Positions 1 through 12,160 of a stretch of 64,000 nucleotides of DNA are shown here, piece after piece. The first letter of the stretch is position 1. Each line of letters opens with the position of its first letter. A program made the translations under genes and the position numbers. Under the pieces are notes generated by a model. That model saw only the letters and a program-made list of their open reading frames with translations, made no database searches and was not told the origin of the DNA. Source of the DNA: Scortum barcoo (lineage: Eukaryota; Chordata; Actinopteri; Centrarchiformes; Terapontidae); assembly GCA_023238725.1 (NCBI GenBank), contig CM041540.1, positions 2,135,001-2,199,000 on the forward strand, in the 5' to 3' direction.

Positions 1-2434
1 TGTTTCCGGTGCTTTTCTGCATCACGGAGTCGCATTAGACGTCAATTTAGAGAAACCCGAAACACGAGATGAGGAGGAGGAGACGATGGTCTGCATGTTA
101 ATGTGGTCAGTGTGGATACTGAACACACACACTCAGAAACACAGACAAACACACCTCTTTGGCTTCATCTTTGGAGAAAATATGAAAAAACATGAGAGGA
201 TTTCCAAAACTGTTGGCAGCAGCAACACAAACCATGAAACGCACACTTTAACACACACACTGAACCACACACTTTAACACACACACACACACTTTAACAC
301 TTGTTCACAGTTTTTGCAGATTTGTTCTTGTTTTGTAAAATCGTAAAATCTTCAAGCACATTCGACATACAAAGCATCCACACATCACACACACACACAC
401 ACACACAGATCAGAGAGTGTTTCTGTGGAGAGACGTCTCACTCTGATGTTTTCCACCTGCTCCGTTCGACAGCATGCAGCCTGCGTCTCCATGACGATAA
501 CTGACTGCAGATCAGCTGAGAACTTGAACTCGCTTTGGTTCGGCGCCCTAATTAACTGTGTTAACGATTACATGGCCGCTAAATAACCTGAAGCTGGTGT
601 AACACTCCTCAGGTGTGTTGGTGCCTTTTATTTACCTCCCTGAGTGCCTCGTTTAAACAACTTTATCAGAACGATCACTGTTTTCTTCAGTTTGTGGCTG
701 TTTAAAACTTTTATTAACTGTTTGAAGGTAAAAATGTAAATAAAATAGTGACGTGTTTGTGCAAAATAGGCCGATTTCTCGAGAACCACTCACTCAAACA
801 GCTTCATAATCGACAGTGAAGTACGTTTTGTCCTCAGCAACACAACAGAGAAGTGTGAAGTCGATCAGATAAATGTTATCAAGATAACTGAAGGACAGAC
901 GGACATCGTTAGTGAAACCTCCAACGAAACCAACAAAACTCACTTTTGCATCTCAAAATCTTTTCAAATGAATTTTCAAATTAATAGTTGATGTTAAAAA
1001 GACTACCATATTATAACAGATATTTGATAAATGTTTGTATTTTAGAAACATCTGAGCCGGCAGAGAGATGTGAATATTTGTGCTTTTACTTTTGTTATTT
1101 ATGTGAATTGCTGTAAGTTGGAGGCGAAACAAATGTATTGCTTTTCTCTCATTATTTTCTCCTCTATCATGTTTATCTATCATGTTTAACACAGTGAAAC
1201 AAGGGACTGAAATATTAAACAGGGTGTGAAGTTAAAAAGAGAAACTCTGTGTGTGTTTCTACATCTCACAGCTGTTTTCCTGGACGCTTTATTTATCTTG
1301 ATTTTGTCAGATGATGTCGGGATAATGATAAATAATCATTTGATTACCGCCACCGTGCAGCAGCTCGGAGGACATTAAAGCCACAATTAAATCACTTTTT
1401 CCTCCTTTCCTTGTTCAGTTTTCTGACAGAAACAGCAAAATGTGTAAAATGAGAAGGATGATGTGAATTCAAGCAGTCAAGCTGGCTGCCGAGATCAGCA
1501 GGGACCGACCGGAGCCGACACTTACAGTCAGGAGGGGTTTAATGTAAAATAATCATAATCAACAGGACTGATTTTCTGCGCTCCGCTGAAAGGTGTGCGT
1601 TTGTGAGCAGACGTGAGCTTTCAGAGTTATCAGTGGTTGAGTGTTTTCCCCCCGCAGAGCGCCTCGTTTTCCACTCGGCTGCAGCAGCTCCCGCCTTCAT
1701 TCAGCGACTCAACAGGAGGCGTTAAAACGGAGGCCGTTAAAACGAGAAGCTAGTGTGCTAACTCGCCTGTCACAGAGCACTTTCCCTCAGAGATCTACTT
1801 TTCTTAGCTCCTTTGTGTCGCTGGTTTCTTTTCTTCAGGTGAGGAAACAGAATAATCTCACGTTACCTGGTTGATAAATCTTTTAAGCGTTTAAAGATCC
1901 AATTATCACTTCATCTGAAAGTCATTAAAAACAAAAGAGCATAATCAGAGTGGTCATATTGACGTTTTAAGGCGTGTTGATTGATTCTCGATGGATTCAG
2001 TCAGTGTTACTGTCACACTCATCGAGCGCTTTATGACAGAACGACGACAGATAAAATGTGTTGATTATACACAGAAACGTTCTCCATCTGCGCTCACACA
2101 TCATGAAATATAAAACTAAATCTGTTTTTCCAGCAGACAGAGCGAGCGCATCTGGTTTACCGAGCAGATCTGCATTTTAATTTCATTCTCACTTTATGAT
2201 GTTTGACTTTGTTTGCTGACCTTTAATTGGCTGAAGTCTTTTGAGTTCTTTGTAGTGCAGAGCCCCTTATTGATTAGACATTAATGAATAACTGATCAAT
2301 AGTGAGGGTGTAATTGGCAGCCAATACAAAGACAAAGAGAGGAAGGAAGAAAGAAAGAAAGCGCTTTGAGGTAAATTGAAATGTTCAGAGGAAATTGGTT
2401 GTTTCCGTGAGACAAGTGGAGAAAACACAGCAAA

Positions 2435-2435
<1 letters not shown>
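1..2435. other. Non-coding, no gene seen
   Basis: AT-rich sequence with CA-rich patches (240-300, 385-410) that generate short spurious frames. No splice-bounded coding segment or recognised family. Confidence 0.7.

Positions 2436-2486
<51 letters not shown>
2436..2486 (+). repeat. (TG)n microsatellite, 51 bp
   Basis: Pure TG dinucleotides. A shorter TG run lies at 2588-2608. Confidence 0.97.
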
Positions 2487-2488
<2 letters not shown>

Positions 2489-3394
2489 TAATTATATCAG
2501 CAGTCAGGGTTGATGGATGATTGAGTTTGTATCTGCAGCCCGAGGCCCCGAACACACTTCAGCACTATTAATCTGACATCACTACACTGTGTGTGTGTGT
2601 GTGTGTGCGCCCATTTATGGTCAAAGTGTATGTTTTTGTGTGTGTTTTGAATCAAGTTTAAAGAAAGTTTTCATCTCAAACTGACATCGCTGCTGTGGAG
2701 TCAGTCAGTCAGTGAGGAAGTCCCTGTCATGTGAAGACGTCTGACGGATGTTTCACAGGCGTCACTCGAAGTTCGGACTGAAGACGAAGTGAATTTTAGA
2801 GCAAAGAGACAAAAGTTTTGCTCAAACTGACGCAAAAAACCACATCTGTGCAGCTGAAAAGAAGCATTTGTGATGTCAGCAGACCAGTGTGATTAAAAGA
2901 TTAAATTAACATTAACAATATTTTCACATTTCAGCACCCTAACTCAAAGATAACACAACATTATTTAACCTGTTTAAGATCTTCATGTGTCTTTGTCCAA
3001 AATCCAAACAGAAGTACATGAACAGCTCTTTACAGATTAAATCACTCGCGGCCTAATGACTGTCACTGTCTATTATGTGGTTCATTAGGCTGCGTTCAGA
3101 CTAAATTTGAAAGAAGACATTGAAAAATATGATCTTTGCTCCACTCTTGCAGATCTCTGTGAGAGGAATGTGATAAATTTGCTGTTTCTCTCAGTACTGT
3201 CCCAACAAAACATCAAATAATTGGCATCATATCAGAATACAAGGGATCTGACCTCGGTTTTTACAACAAAATAGAGACACAAACAGTTTAAAACAGCTGC
3301 ACAAGGTAAAAATAAACAAGTATGAATATATATAAAAGTGTATATATTTTATTGAAACAGGATCTCTACTGCTGTTGATCTCTACTGCTGTTTT
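2487..3394. other. Non-coding, no gene seen
   Basis: Unique AT-rich sequence with a short TG run at 2588-2608 and an AGTC run near 2700. Nothing recognised. Confidence 0.65.
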
Positions 3395-3640
3395 ATTTTG
3401 TAGACTCACCTCTCATATCAAGTCAGACACCTCTCTTCCTGTCCTTCCTGATTAGTCTCGCCTGTTCCCTCGTTAGTCTCCTCACCTGTGTCCACTTCAT
3501 ATATTGATCTATTTTCCTTCATTCTTGGTCAGTTTGTCAGTTTTGTCCTGCCCCTGTGCTTCCTGTTCTACCTGTCTGTCTACCTGCATGTAAACTCCTA
3601 ATAAACCAGCTTTGTCTCCACGCTGTCTTACATTTACCTC
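3395..3640 (+). repeat. Interspersed repeat family D (LTR-like), copy 1
   Basis: It has TTTTGTAGACTCACCTCTCA, TTCCTGATTAGTCTCGCCTG, GTTAGTCTCCTCACCTGTGT, then AATAAA. The same blocks recur in the same orientation near 32.5 and 43.7 kb. The open frame across it is not a gene. Confidence 0.7.
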
Positions 3641-4369
3641 CACTCTGCTCCATGTGCGACAATAAACATGAAGCTAGCTTAAGTTCAATCAGGAAGACTT
3701 TCACGTGCTCATTCATTCACCTTTTCCTCTCTCTGATCAGGAGCGTCACACACCTTCTTCTCCAGCCAACCACATTTCGCCGCGACCTAAATGAGCCAAT
3801 CATCTTGCGGCTGTCAAATTTAAAAACGTCCTCTTCTCAATAATCATCACAGCCGAGTCCAAAGATCCACATCGCAGCAAAGCCTCAAAGACATGAATTG
3901 TTCACTCATAAATTTATTGCTCACTTTTACCAAATCGTTCCTGATTTACTGGAGTGAGGAAAAGTACAGCCACAGGTTGTTGAAAATACTCAACAAGCCC
4001 TCAGACTGCGTTAAAGACCTGTTTGGTTCACAGTTTGCGTCCTGAGGTGCTGCACTCTCGATGGATTGTAAAGAACATCGAGGTTCCTCCGAGAACAGAC
4101 TTGTTATCTGACTGACTCCAAATGCCCCTCCAGCCCTCTTTTTGCAAGTCAGGTTTGGTGTGAACAAAAATTAAAAAAACACTTTAAAGGCTCTAATTGT
4201 GTCAAGTAATAATAATTATAAGCAGTCACACTTTGTAGCCGTCGCAGCATTTCATTTTGCACGACTTCACTTGAATGCAACACCTCTCTCCTCTCGGTGT
4301 CTCTAATGAGCAGTTTCAGTCTCTCCAAAATAAAAACCTTCTATTCTGCTGCTGTCACACTGCAATGGG

Positions 4370-4371
<2 letters not shown>

Positions 4372-4413
<42 letters not shown>

Positions 4414-4535
4414 TGTGACAGATATTACCATATCAATAGTTCTCTCCTCCTTCCACCCACTTCTTCTGTCTGTTTCTGTTGGGATGTAATTGTGGCTGAT
4501 TATCAGACGGGCACTGTTATCCACACACACACACG

Positions 4536-4580
<45 letters not shown>
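4372..4580 (+). repeat. Paired microsatellites: (TG)20 at 4372-4411 and (CA)n at 4522-4580
   Basis: The two tracts are complementary and about 110 bases apart, so they form an inverted pair. Open frames spanning them are artefacts. Confidence 0.95.
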
Positions 4581-4583
<3 letters not shown>

Positions 4584-5476
4584 CAAACACAGGGAACAAA
4601 ACAAACCCAGTCGGTTCACTGGAAGGAGGAATCTGAGAGAAGAAAAGCAGAATGATAAACAGACTGTACTCGTGATTTTTCGTCCTCCAGATAAATTTGG
4701 AAATTCAGAAACAGGAAGTTCGTCTCCTCCTGCTGCTGTTAAAAAAAAAACTTTATTTTAAAAGCAGTGCTGCTGCTGTGGACAAAACCCTGTTGGGATT
4801 TTATAAATCATCAAACATCGTGTCAAGAAAAAGCGACTGATGATTATCATTTTCTGTACCAGGAGTGTGTCAGTGCCCTTATATAACTCACTTCTCACAC
4901 ACATATCTTTGTATAACTCATAAAGATAAACTTGAGATGAGCGACCTTTGACCCTCATTATTAACCTTGTTTGTATATTTCACATTGTGTTCAGGTTTTA
5001 GAGCAACAAAAATCTTCTTACTAACATTTTTCCTGCATCTACAGTTTGTAAAAAAAAGGAGGGCATCTCTGCAAAACAAACAAACAGCACAATATGTCAA
5101 ACTCTATAACGGCTGCTGCTGTTCTCAAAAAGGCTTTAATATAAATCTTATTAAAATACTCCAGACCAGTATGCTTTATAACAGAAAACAAATGCTGCCT
5201 TTTACTCAGCGTCCATCTGCCATTTATTCAAAGAAACTCGCATGTTTTTGAGCCTGAACGTCAGCACAGTAGAATTTGACCAGGCCGCTGCAAACACACT
5301 TCTTTAGGGCTGAACTAACAAATAAAAAATAAAAGACAAACTAAGCTTCATCTGCATACACGGATCTTTGTTGACCTGACTGATTCATCTCCTCTGAAGC
5401 ATTAAAGCACTGATGTATGCAATGCTGCAAGCCCGGCGGCTGTTTTAGCCCACCGAGAATTTACACTGCTGTCTGT

Positions 5477-5479
<3 letters not shown>

Positions 5480-5519
<40 letters not shown>
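5480..5519 (+). repeat. (CA)n microsatellite
   Basis: Pure CA run with degenerate CACACTTA copies continuing to about 5570. Confidence 0.95.
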
Positions 5520-5521
<2 letters not shown>

Positions 5522-5880
5522 ATTTACATTCACACACACACTTAAACACACTTACACACACTTACACAAACACTGGCTCCAAGGCTCGGGTGCGACAGAA
5601 ATGACTTTCGTTGCAGCCGGCTGAAAAAGGCGATAAATCTGCAGCCAAACAAACGTGGTGAGATTTTTGATAACGATGAGCGAGATTTGTTGATTCGCCG
5701 ACATCCAGGTGATGCTCGAACAACCTGATACCACGGAGTCTATTTTTCCTTTAAATACTCCCTGAGAATCTGAAAGAAATCCTCTGTGGTGACGGAGAAC
5801 TTTAATTCCTGTGTGGACATTTTAGATATTCATCTGATATCGTTCTACCTGCACCTTTATTGATATTTTCCACTACTTTT

Positions 5881-6140
5881 CTACCTAATCTCCATCTGGA
5901 TAAACAAACTTATCATATAATCTGATCAAATCCAGAACATTTTCAGTCTTCATACTTCTTAACGTTTTTATTGCACTATTGTTTCACTTAAATATAAAAT
6001 AAAAATAGTTTGGTAATGTTTATTTTTTACCTTTTTGAGCCTTTTTACCTTTTTTTTGTAGCGATGTAAAAACGGAGTGCGATTCCTTGCTTGTGTTCAC
6101 ATATCTGGCCAATAAAAGTGGTTTTGATTCTGATTCTTGT
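5881..6140 (+). repeat. Retroposon 3' tail fragment
   Basis: It ends CCAATAAAAGTGGTTTTGAT plus TCTGATTCTTG, the (TTGATTC)n-like terminus seen after many fish LINE/SINE copies. Upstream is AT-rich with TTTTTATTGCACTATTG. The family is not identified. Confidence 0.55.
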
Positions 6141-6964
6141 TTTATTAATGTGGCCTTTTAAGGATAATTTCCCCAGAAAACATGGGAAGGATCCCTCCTC
6201 TGTTAAGTTTTCATCTGCTGCTCACTTATAAAGTTCACATGAAAGCTGCTGCAAATGTCATTTAAATGTTCACATAAAAGTGAACAAGATGAATTTGGAC
6301 TTTTGCAAAGAGAAGGAGCAATCTGTGATGCATAAAAGGGGAAAATACCAATTGTATTTTAGTTCTTAATTAATCTGACCTGAGATCAATTTGTTTGGTT
6401 TTCTTTTGTACGGTGACATTTAAAAAGTTGTTTTTTCTGTTTACCAGCATTGATTAATCCAACGTTTAAACAATAAAGCATGAAAAGTGTGTGTGTGTGT
6501 GTGTGTTTACCTGCAGTGAGTACCCTCTGTTGGTGTGTGTGGTTGTGGTGTGTTTTTTTTTGTTACTCTGCTGTTTGAACAGATTCCCTCCTTGTCACCT
6601 TCCTGTTCCTGAAGATAATGTATGGAGTGTGACAGTGTGTTTGTGTGATTAAATATAATTGGCTTCTACTGGAATTCATCACTTTGTCGTGTTTCTGCAA
6701 AAAAAAAAAAAAAAAAAAAAAATCAGCGGCAGACGTCGACCAATCAGATGAGAGCAGGGTTTTTTTTCCACCAATCAGCACTTTTCGTTATCGACTGACG
6801 ATCTTTTAGCCTCGATATTTCTACCATCTACACACCTCCGTCCCTGCTGCACCTCAGTGTGATGAAATCTGTGTGTGTGTTTGAAAATCTTTTGTATTGT
6901 TCTCTGAGCCACAGAGCTCCACTGATTTGTGGTAAATTGGTTAAAGTGTTAAAGTGGTTAATGT
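6141..6964. other. Non-coding; poly(A) run at 6699-6722
   Basis: Contains short TG runs (6488-6506) and an A23-type run that may be the tail of a retroposon. Nothing else recognised. Confidence 0.6.
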
Positions 6965-7560
6965 GAATACTCTTATGTCCTGTAAAGTGCATGTTACTGC
7001 CGGAGCCCCGGTCCTCTTTGTTCTCTCCAGTCTTGCAGGTTCCTCACTGATTCTGGTTGTGGTCCATCTGTCTGAGGTTCACTGGCCTGGTGGGGACATG
7101 ATCTGTGTCTGTGCTGTGGAGAGAAGGTAGGTCGAGTGGCCCAGAGCTCCATATGAGGACATCTAGAGATGCACCTGGACTCTGGACTCATGACTCTCAT
7201 TTCCATTACCTGTGATACCTTCATACACATGGACTAAACCAATGAACTCAGTATAGCTACAGCTTTATTACGACCCATGCATATAACTCCATATATGATT
7301 GATGATGATGTTCTCTGTACATGTGGCATCTATTGCACGTCTGTCCGTCCCAGGGAGAGGGATCCCTCATCTGTGGCTCTTCCTCAGGTTTCTTCTTTTT
7401 CCCATAAAGGGTTTTTTGAAGTTTTTCCTGACTCGGTTTTCGAGGGTCTAAGGACAGAGGGTGTCACAACTGTACAGATTGTAAAGCCTCTCTTAGGCAA
7501 ACAATGTTTGTGATTTTGGGTTTTTAAATAAATAAATTAGAATTTGAATTTGATTTCCTG
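6965..7560 (+). repeat. Interspersed repeat, percomorph retroposon tail
   Basis: This recognisable fish repeat includes GGATCCCTCATCTGTGGCTC, a CCTCAGGTTTCTTC block, the AAAGGGTTTTTTGAAGTTTT block, GGACAGAGGGTGTCACAACT, TACAGATTGTAAAGCC and a terminal AATTAGAATTTGAATTTGA tail. I know this motif order from many fish transcripts and introns as a non-LTR retroposon 3' end. The left boundary is approximate. The small open frames across it are not genes. Confidence 0.7.
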
Positions 7561-7564
7561 AAAT

Positions 7565-7760
7565 GATTAAAAAACACTCATCAATGAGCTTCACTGTTGT
7601 TCCTTCATCACCTTGAGCACACACACTGGAGTTTATTTTGACTCAATCATACACACACAAACTGTCCTGCTGCCACAAACACTCACTAAAACATCAAATG
7701 TGGATTCATCCGCCACTGAAAATAGTCCCCAACAAAAGCACCATTTCCTCCTGTCCACAG
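7565..7760 (+). repeat. Interspersed repeat family A, copy 1
   Basis: It shares an ordered block with the reverse complement of 42770-42910: CTCATCAATGAGC, CACTGTTG, CCTTCATCACC, GGATTxATCC-CC and GAAAATAGTCCCCAACAA. It directly follows another repeat, suggesting nested insertion. Confidence 0.65.
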
Positions 7761-8804
7761 TGAGCAGCTGTGTTAGGAAATTACTGTTCAGATTTTTTAA
7801 AAATGAAACTAAATATTTGTGATTTTAAAGATTTACACCGTCAGGAGGAGCCAAAAGAACTGAAGCTGAAAGCCACAGACAGGAAGTGAGAAAGTGTTTA
7901 CAGACATGTTGGTTTTGTGGCCAATAAGGAAAAATGGCGACCTGCTTTAAGACAGTCCGCTAAGAGGAAAACATTTTGGTGTGTGGACATAACTTCCTGG
8001 TTATCTAAGCTGCAGTTAATCTTGTTTGTTTGAGCAGCAAACAAAAATGTAAAAAAAACAAAACAAACAACTTCAGTAATTTGTCGCAGTTTTCACGTTT
8101 TTTTAAACTAATCCAGTAACAAATGTAAAATTTAAACTCTTCAAATGATCTTTAGTTGCAGCGTTAACGTCCTGCATTTCATTTTTACAGTTTGGAGGAA
8201 ACGTGGTGTCAGTTTCTTCCGCTGAATCAGACGTCAGCCGACATCAATATCAAATCAGTCTGATGTTCACAGAAAACACACAAGAATATATTTTCAAATA
8301 AGAAAAAAACAGTGAAATATGTTTATTTGCTTTCCTAACAAGAGATGAAACAGTGGATTGGTCGCTGTGCTGGAATGTCTCTCAGTTTATCACCACTGTA
8401 ATTATGGGAAACATTGCAAAGATTCTCTGAAGAGTTTCACAGTATTTTCATCAAACATCGCAGCAAATAGCCTGAAAATAAATAAGAATTAGATCAGATG
8501 TTGTTGAGGCCTGATGTGTCTGAGATCAAACACCAGGCTGTGTGGTCGGGCGTGTTTTTAATCAGACAGCTGCTCCGAAGAGCTCACAGTTATCAGATCA
8601 AAACACACGTTAATAAGTCAGATTAAAGCTCGGTGAGCTTTCACGTACGCTGACATAAACAGTCGTTAACACACGGCTGAAAGAGACGAATGTTCAGACA
8701 GACAGACAGCAGATCTACTCGTCTATTTCTATCTCTATTTAAGTCTGTTCAATAAATTTAACTGTTAAACTCCAACTAACTGCACTATTTATATTTACTC
8801 TTAC
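7761..8804. other. Non-coding, no gene seen
   Basis: Unique AT-rich sequence up to the truncated LINE. No recognised motif. Confidence 0.6.
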
Positions 8805-9672
8805 AAATACCTCGGGCTGTGGCTGGACAATAAACTGGACTGGACAACGCACACCAGCCACCTGTATGGGAAGACACAAAGCAGGATGTACTTCCTAAGG
8901 AGACTGCGGTCCTTCAACATCTGCAGCAAATTTCTGCAGATGTTTTACCAGTCTGTGGTTGCCAGTGTCCTCTTTTACACTGTGGTGTGCTGGGGGGGCA
9001 GCATATCCAAGAAGGACACATCCAGACTGGATAAACTGAATCAGGCGGGCCGGCTCTGTGGTCGGCACTGAAGCTGGACTCTCTGGTGACGGTGGCAGAG
9101 TCGAGGACTCTGGACAAACTGCTGGATATTATGGACAATGCCAGCCACCCTCTGCACACCGTCATCAGCAACCAGAGGAGCCTGTTCAGTGAAAGACTGC
9201 TCCTGCTCCTTCCCAAGTGTAGGAGCCAACAGGCTCAAGAAGTCCTTTGTCCATCATGCCATCACAATCTACAACTCCTCACATGGGGGGAGGAGGACAT
9301 AGAGTACAGAGAACAGTAGAGAAGGGGGGGTAGCCACTTAAATTTACCTGTGCAACACATGCACACACAGAAATGGACACTTTTCCTTTGGTGCAATAAC
9401 CTCATTCTCATCTATAGTGCAATAATTTTAACTTATAATTTTAACTTATATTCCATACAAAGACATATTCAGCTCTTTATATTTACTTATATTATTTAAT
9501 TCTTATTCTTTTATATTTTGTATATTAAGCTAAGTGTTTACTGTTTATTTTTCATCTGTGTGCTTCTTTCTATCTGTGTGCTGCTTCTCTTATGTGCTGC
9601 TGGAAACTTAAATTTCCCTGAGGGAGTCATCCCAAAGGGATCAATAAAGTCTAGTCTAAGTCTAAGTCTATT
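8805..9672 (+). mobile_element. 5'-truncated LINE (L2/Rex1-like) 3' end with degenerate reverse-transcriptase C-terminus
   Basis: From 8805 the frame reads KYLGLWLDNKLDWTTHTSHL and then MYFLRRLRSF, YQSVVASVLFYTVVCWGG and RLDKLNQAG. This is the thumb / C-terminal region of a non-LTR retrotransposon reverse transcriptase. A frameshift near 9060 creates a stop at 9069-9071. The next frame continues from 9086 (MTVAESRTLDKLLDIMDNAS, LFSERLLLLLPKCR) and shifts again near 9222. The 3' UTR ends with TTTCCCTGAGGGAGTCATCC, AATAAAG and a (TCTAAG)n tail at 9650-9672, the usual 3' signature of these elements. The catalytic core and endonuclease are absent, so the copy is dead on arrival. L2 versus Rex1/Babar assignment is uncertain. 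Confidence 0.85.
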
Positions 9673-9900
9673 TAATTCTTTGCACCTGTAAATAAAACAG
9701 TATTTCCATTTTCTATCATACATTGTCTTCAGTTATATATTTTATTTAGTTGTATTATTTATATCTTATGTCTTTTTGCATGTGTGGGCTTTCCTCTAAA
9801 TATTTTTGAGCATTCTTTAAGGACCCAGAGACTCAAAAATTTCATTTCCAGTGACGACTCCATGTAATTGTTGTGTACATGATAATAAAACATCTTGAAA
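9673..9900 (+). repeat. Interspersed repeat family B, copy 1
   Basis: Key blocks are GTAAATAAAACAGTATTT, TTATATATTTTATTTAGTTG, AATATTTTTGAGCATT, TTTCATTTCCAGTGACGACT and GTACATGATAATAAAA. It abuts the LINE 3' tail. The same order recurs at 11920-12160 and inverted at 10525-10650 and 62036-62330. The tail resembles a retroposon 3' end. Confidence 0.75.
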
Positions 9901-10524
9901 ATAAATGTCATTGTGTGTTAGAAATGAGTGAAATCAGTGGTTTTATATGTACTTTGTGGTCTAAAAGTGATGCATGCAGGTGTGAATGACGTCTGAACAA
10001 CGAAAATGCTGCTGTTGATGAAGAAGATGTTTGATGAGAAGAGAAAAATTCAGTTTAAATAAAGTTTTTTATAACAAAGTTATAAACATAGACCGTTCCC
10101 TGATGCATCCCTTTTTCTCACAAAAGTATTTAAGAGCGTCTTTTCTGTGCTTAAATACTTTTAAGGGACTGAAGTTCAGGTGATGAAGGTGGGATTAGCT
10201 TAACTTAGTTTAACTGTCAATCAACATCACACCATTCAGGCTACGTGAACTACCAGGTGTGTTTTGAAGACTCAGCAGGAACTTTTTTCCCCACTGAGCC
10301 GAACACACTGCTCACACACACTCAGGGAGGGAGACAGGTGTGTGTGTGTGTGCTTTCACGCTGAGCGCCATCGATAAACCCTCCTTTTACGCACAGCTGA
10401 TTTGGTGATGCATGTAAACGAAGCCCCCGGTGTTCAGTTACAGCTCCGCCGACTGTAAGAGGGCAGACGATCGTAGAAGTTTGTGGAGGTGAAGGAAAGG
10501 GATGTTAGCGACAACCCGAATTTT

Positions 10525-10650
10525 ACCTCACGTGCACAACAATTACATGGAGCCATCGCTCGAGTCTCTCTAAAACAATGCTGAAAAATATTTAGAAGTA
10601 AAACTACACAAGCAAGAAAAAAAAAGATATCGCTATGTGGCTAAAGTTTA
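10525..10650 (-). repeat. Interspersed repeat family B, copy 2 (inverted, partial)
   Basis: Read on the minus strand it gives CTAAATATTTTTCAGCATTG, GAGACTC, CGATGGCTCCATGTAATTGT, clearly the same family as 9673-9900. Confidence 0.65.
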
Positions 10651-10695
10651 CATCTTACCTTCAGAGCATGCAGCGAGTTAACAGAGAGAATAAAA

Positions 10696-10813
10696 GGTAC
10701 AAAAAACAAACAATCAATGGACAAACAGTCGGTCAGCATGTTCAGTTAATTTTCCCTTAACTTTCCCCTTAACTGTCTAATCTGAAGCTAACTTCAGCGT
10801 CATTCTCTTTAGT
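10696..10813 (+). repeat. Interspersed repeat family C, copy 1
   Basis: It contains GTACAAAAAACAAACAATCA, ATGGACAAACAG, GTTCAGTTAATTTTCCCTTA and AGCTAACTTC. The same sequence occurs twice in opposite orientation at 38459-38910. Confidence 0.75.
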
Positions 10814-11320
10814 AAAATGGTCTTTTCCCTGAAAAGTATCTTGTGAGCACTATTTTTTTTTCTCCTTACAGGCTCTGTAAATAATAAACTAAAATAGTAA
10901 AATAAAATATAAATTATGCAACTAAAATAAGACATACAACTGAAGATAATAAACAATAGGATAGACCAGATAAACAAATGACTGTGCAGGATGACGTTCA
11001 ATCAATAATAACTAATAAGATCTGCATGTGTTTTCTTTTTTAGCTGCTTGTTTGATGGTGATCACGAATATAAAACCTCGATACGAAGACAGGATTGATC
11101 CTCTGCATGTAAAACACACATCTTTTCACTACATCTATTAACAAATTGATTTCTCTTCATATATTAAGTGCTGTAAAAGAAAGGCTGAATTAAAATAGAC
11201 CCTGAAACATCCTCCTCTGCTTTCCCACCCAAGAAGTCGGACTACCCTCCCTTCAGTGAGAATAAAAATTACAATACCCTCCTCCCTGTTCAACCCCCTT
11301 TAATCTGTTTTCAAGTGATA

Positions 11321-11323
<3 letters not shown>

Positions 11324-11367
<44 letters not shown>

Positions 11368-11428
11368 AGGTTGTAGCTGATAAGGAGAGAAGAAGCTCTT
11401 TAATAGAACAAGATGACACACAGGATAA

Positions 11429-11471
<43 letters not shown>
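11324..11471 (+). repeat. Two (GT)n microsatellites
   Basis: Pure runs at 11324-11366 and 11431-11471, separated by 64 bases of unique sequence. Confidence 0.95.
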
Positions 11472-11472
<1 letters not shown>

Positions 11473-11919
11473 CTTTCTCCGTCTGTTTTCAGGTCAGCTG
11501 GAGTGACAGAGTGATGCTGATTTCACACACACACACACACAGATAAACACACACATACAGACACATACTACGCTTGCGAGGTCTACTTCTTACATCAACT
11601 TTAAAACCAACTTTAAAACCTCTAACAGCTCAGGTCAAAATGACGCAATATCCATTCAGTCGGTCGCCACAAAGATAGAAATTCAGGAGCAGGAGACTCA
11701 CCTGAGGCAGCGTGGAGGCTCAACACGTGCACAGGTGCGATCGCGTCACTTTTCAGGGGAGTTAACTGACATCTCCCGTCGCCATGACACATGAAGAGTA
11801 GAAAGATCTGAAACTCGATAAAAGCACTGAAAAGCTCCAACCGAGGTGAGAAAGGAAGAAAAACAACAGCAACAGATTTATTCTCATTTTGAACTCATTT
11901 TATAAACAGAGGAAAAACA

Positions 11920-12160
11920 TCACTGCACTATTGTAAATAAAACAGTATTTTCATATTCTTTTGTACATTATCCTTAGTTATATATTTATTTTAGTTATAT
12001 TATTTATATCTTTCGGCCTGTATTGTCAGTATTTTATGACTTTCTTTTTGCACTTGTGGTCTATTTTTAAATATTTTTGAGCATTGTTTAAAGGAGACTC
12101 AAGAGTTTCATTTCCAGCGATGACTCTGTGTAATTTGTGTGCACACGATAAATAAAAAGG
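11920..12160 (+). repeat. Interspersed repeat family B, copy 3
   Basis: It has GTAAATAAAACAGTATTTTC, a TTATATATTTATTTTAG block, AATATTTTTGAGCATTGTTT and TTTCATTTCCAGCGATGACT in the same order and spacing as copy 1. Confidence 0.75.

Larger units (their letters stand above)
3641..5880. other. Non-coding between repeats, apart from microsatellites
   Basis: It contains the microsatellites listed at 4372-4580 and 5480-5519. The remaining open frames (e.g. 3946-4167, 4967-5251) have no domain resemblance and no conserved-looking composition. Confidence 0.65.

Noticed and set aside
8914..9238. Minus-strand frames over the LINE
   Set aside because: Antisense shadows of the reverse-transcriptase fragment.
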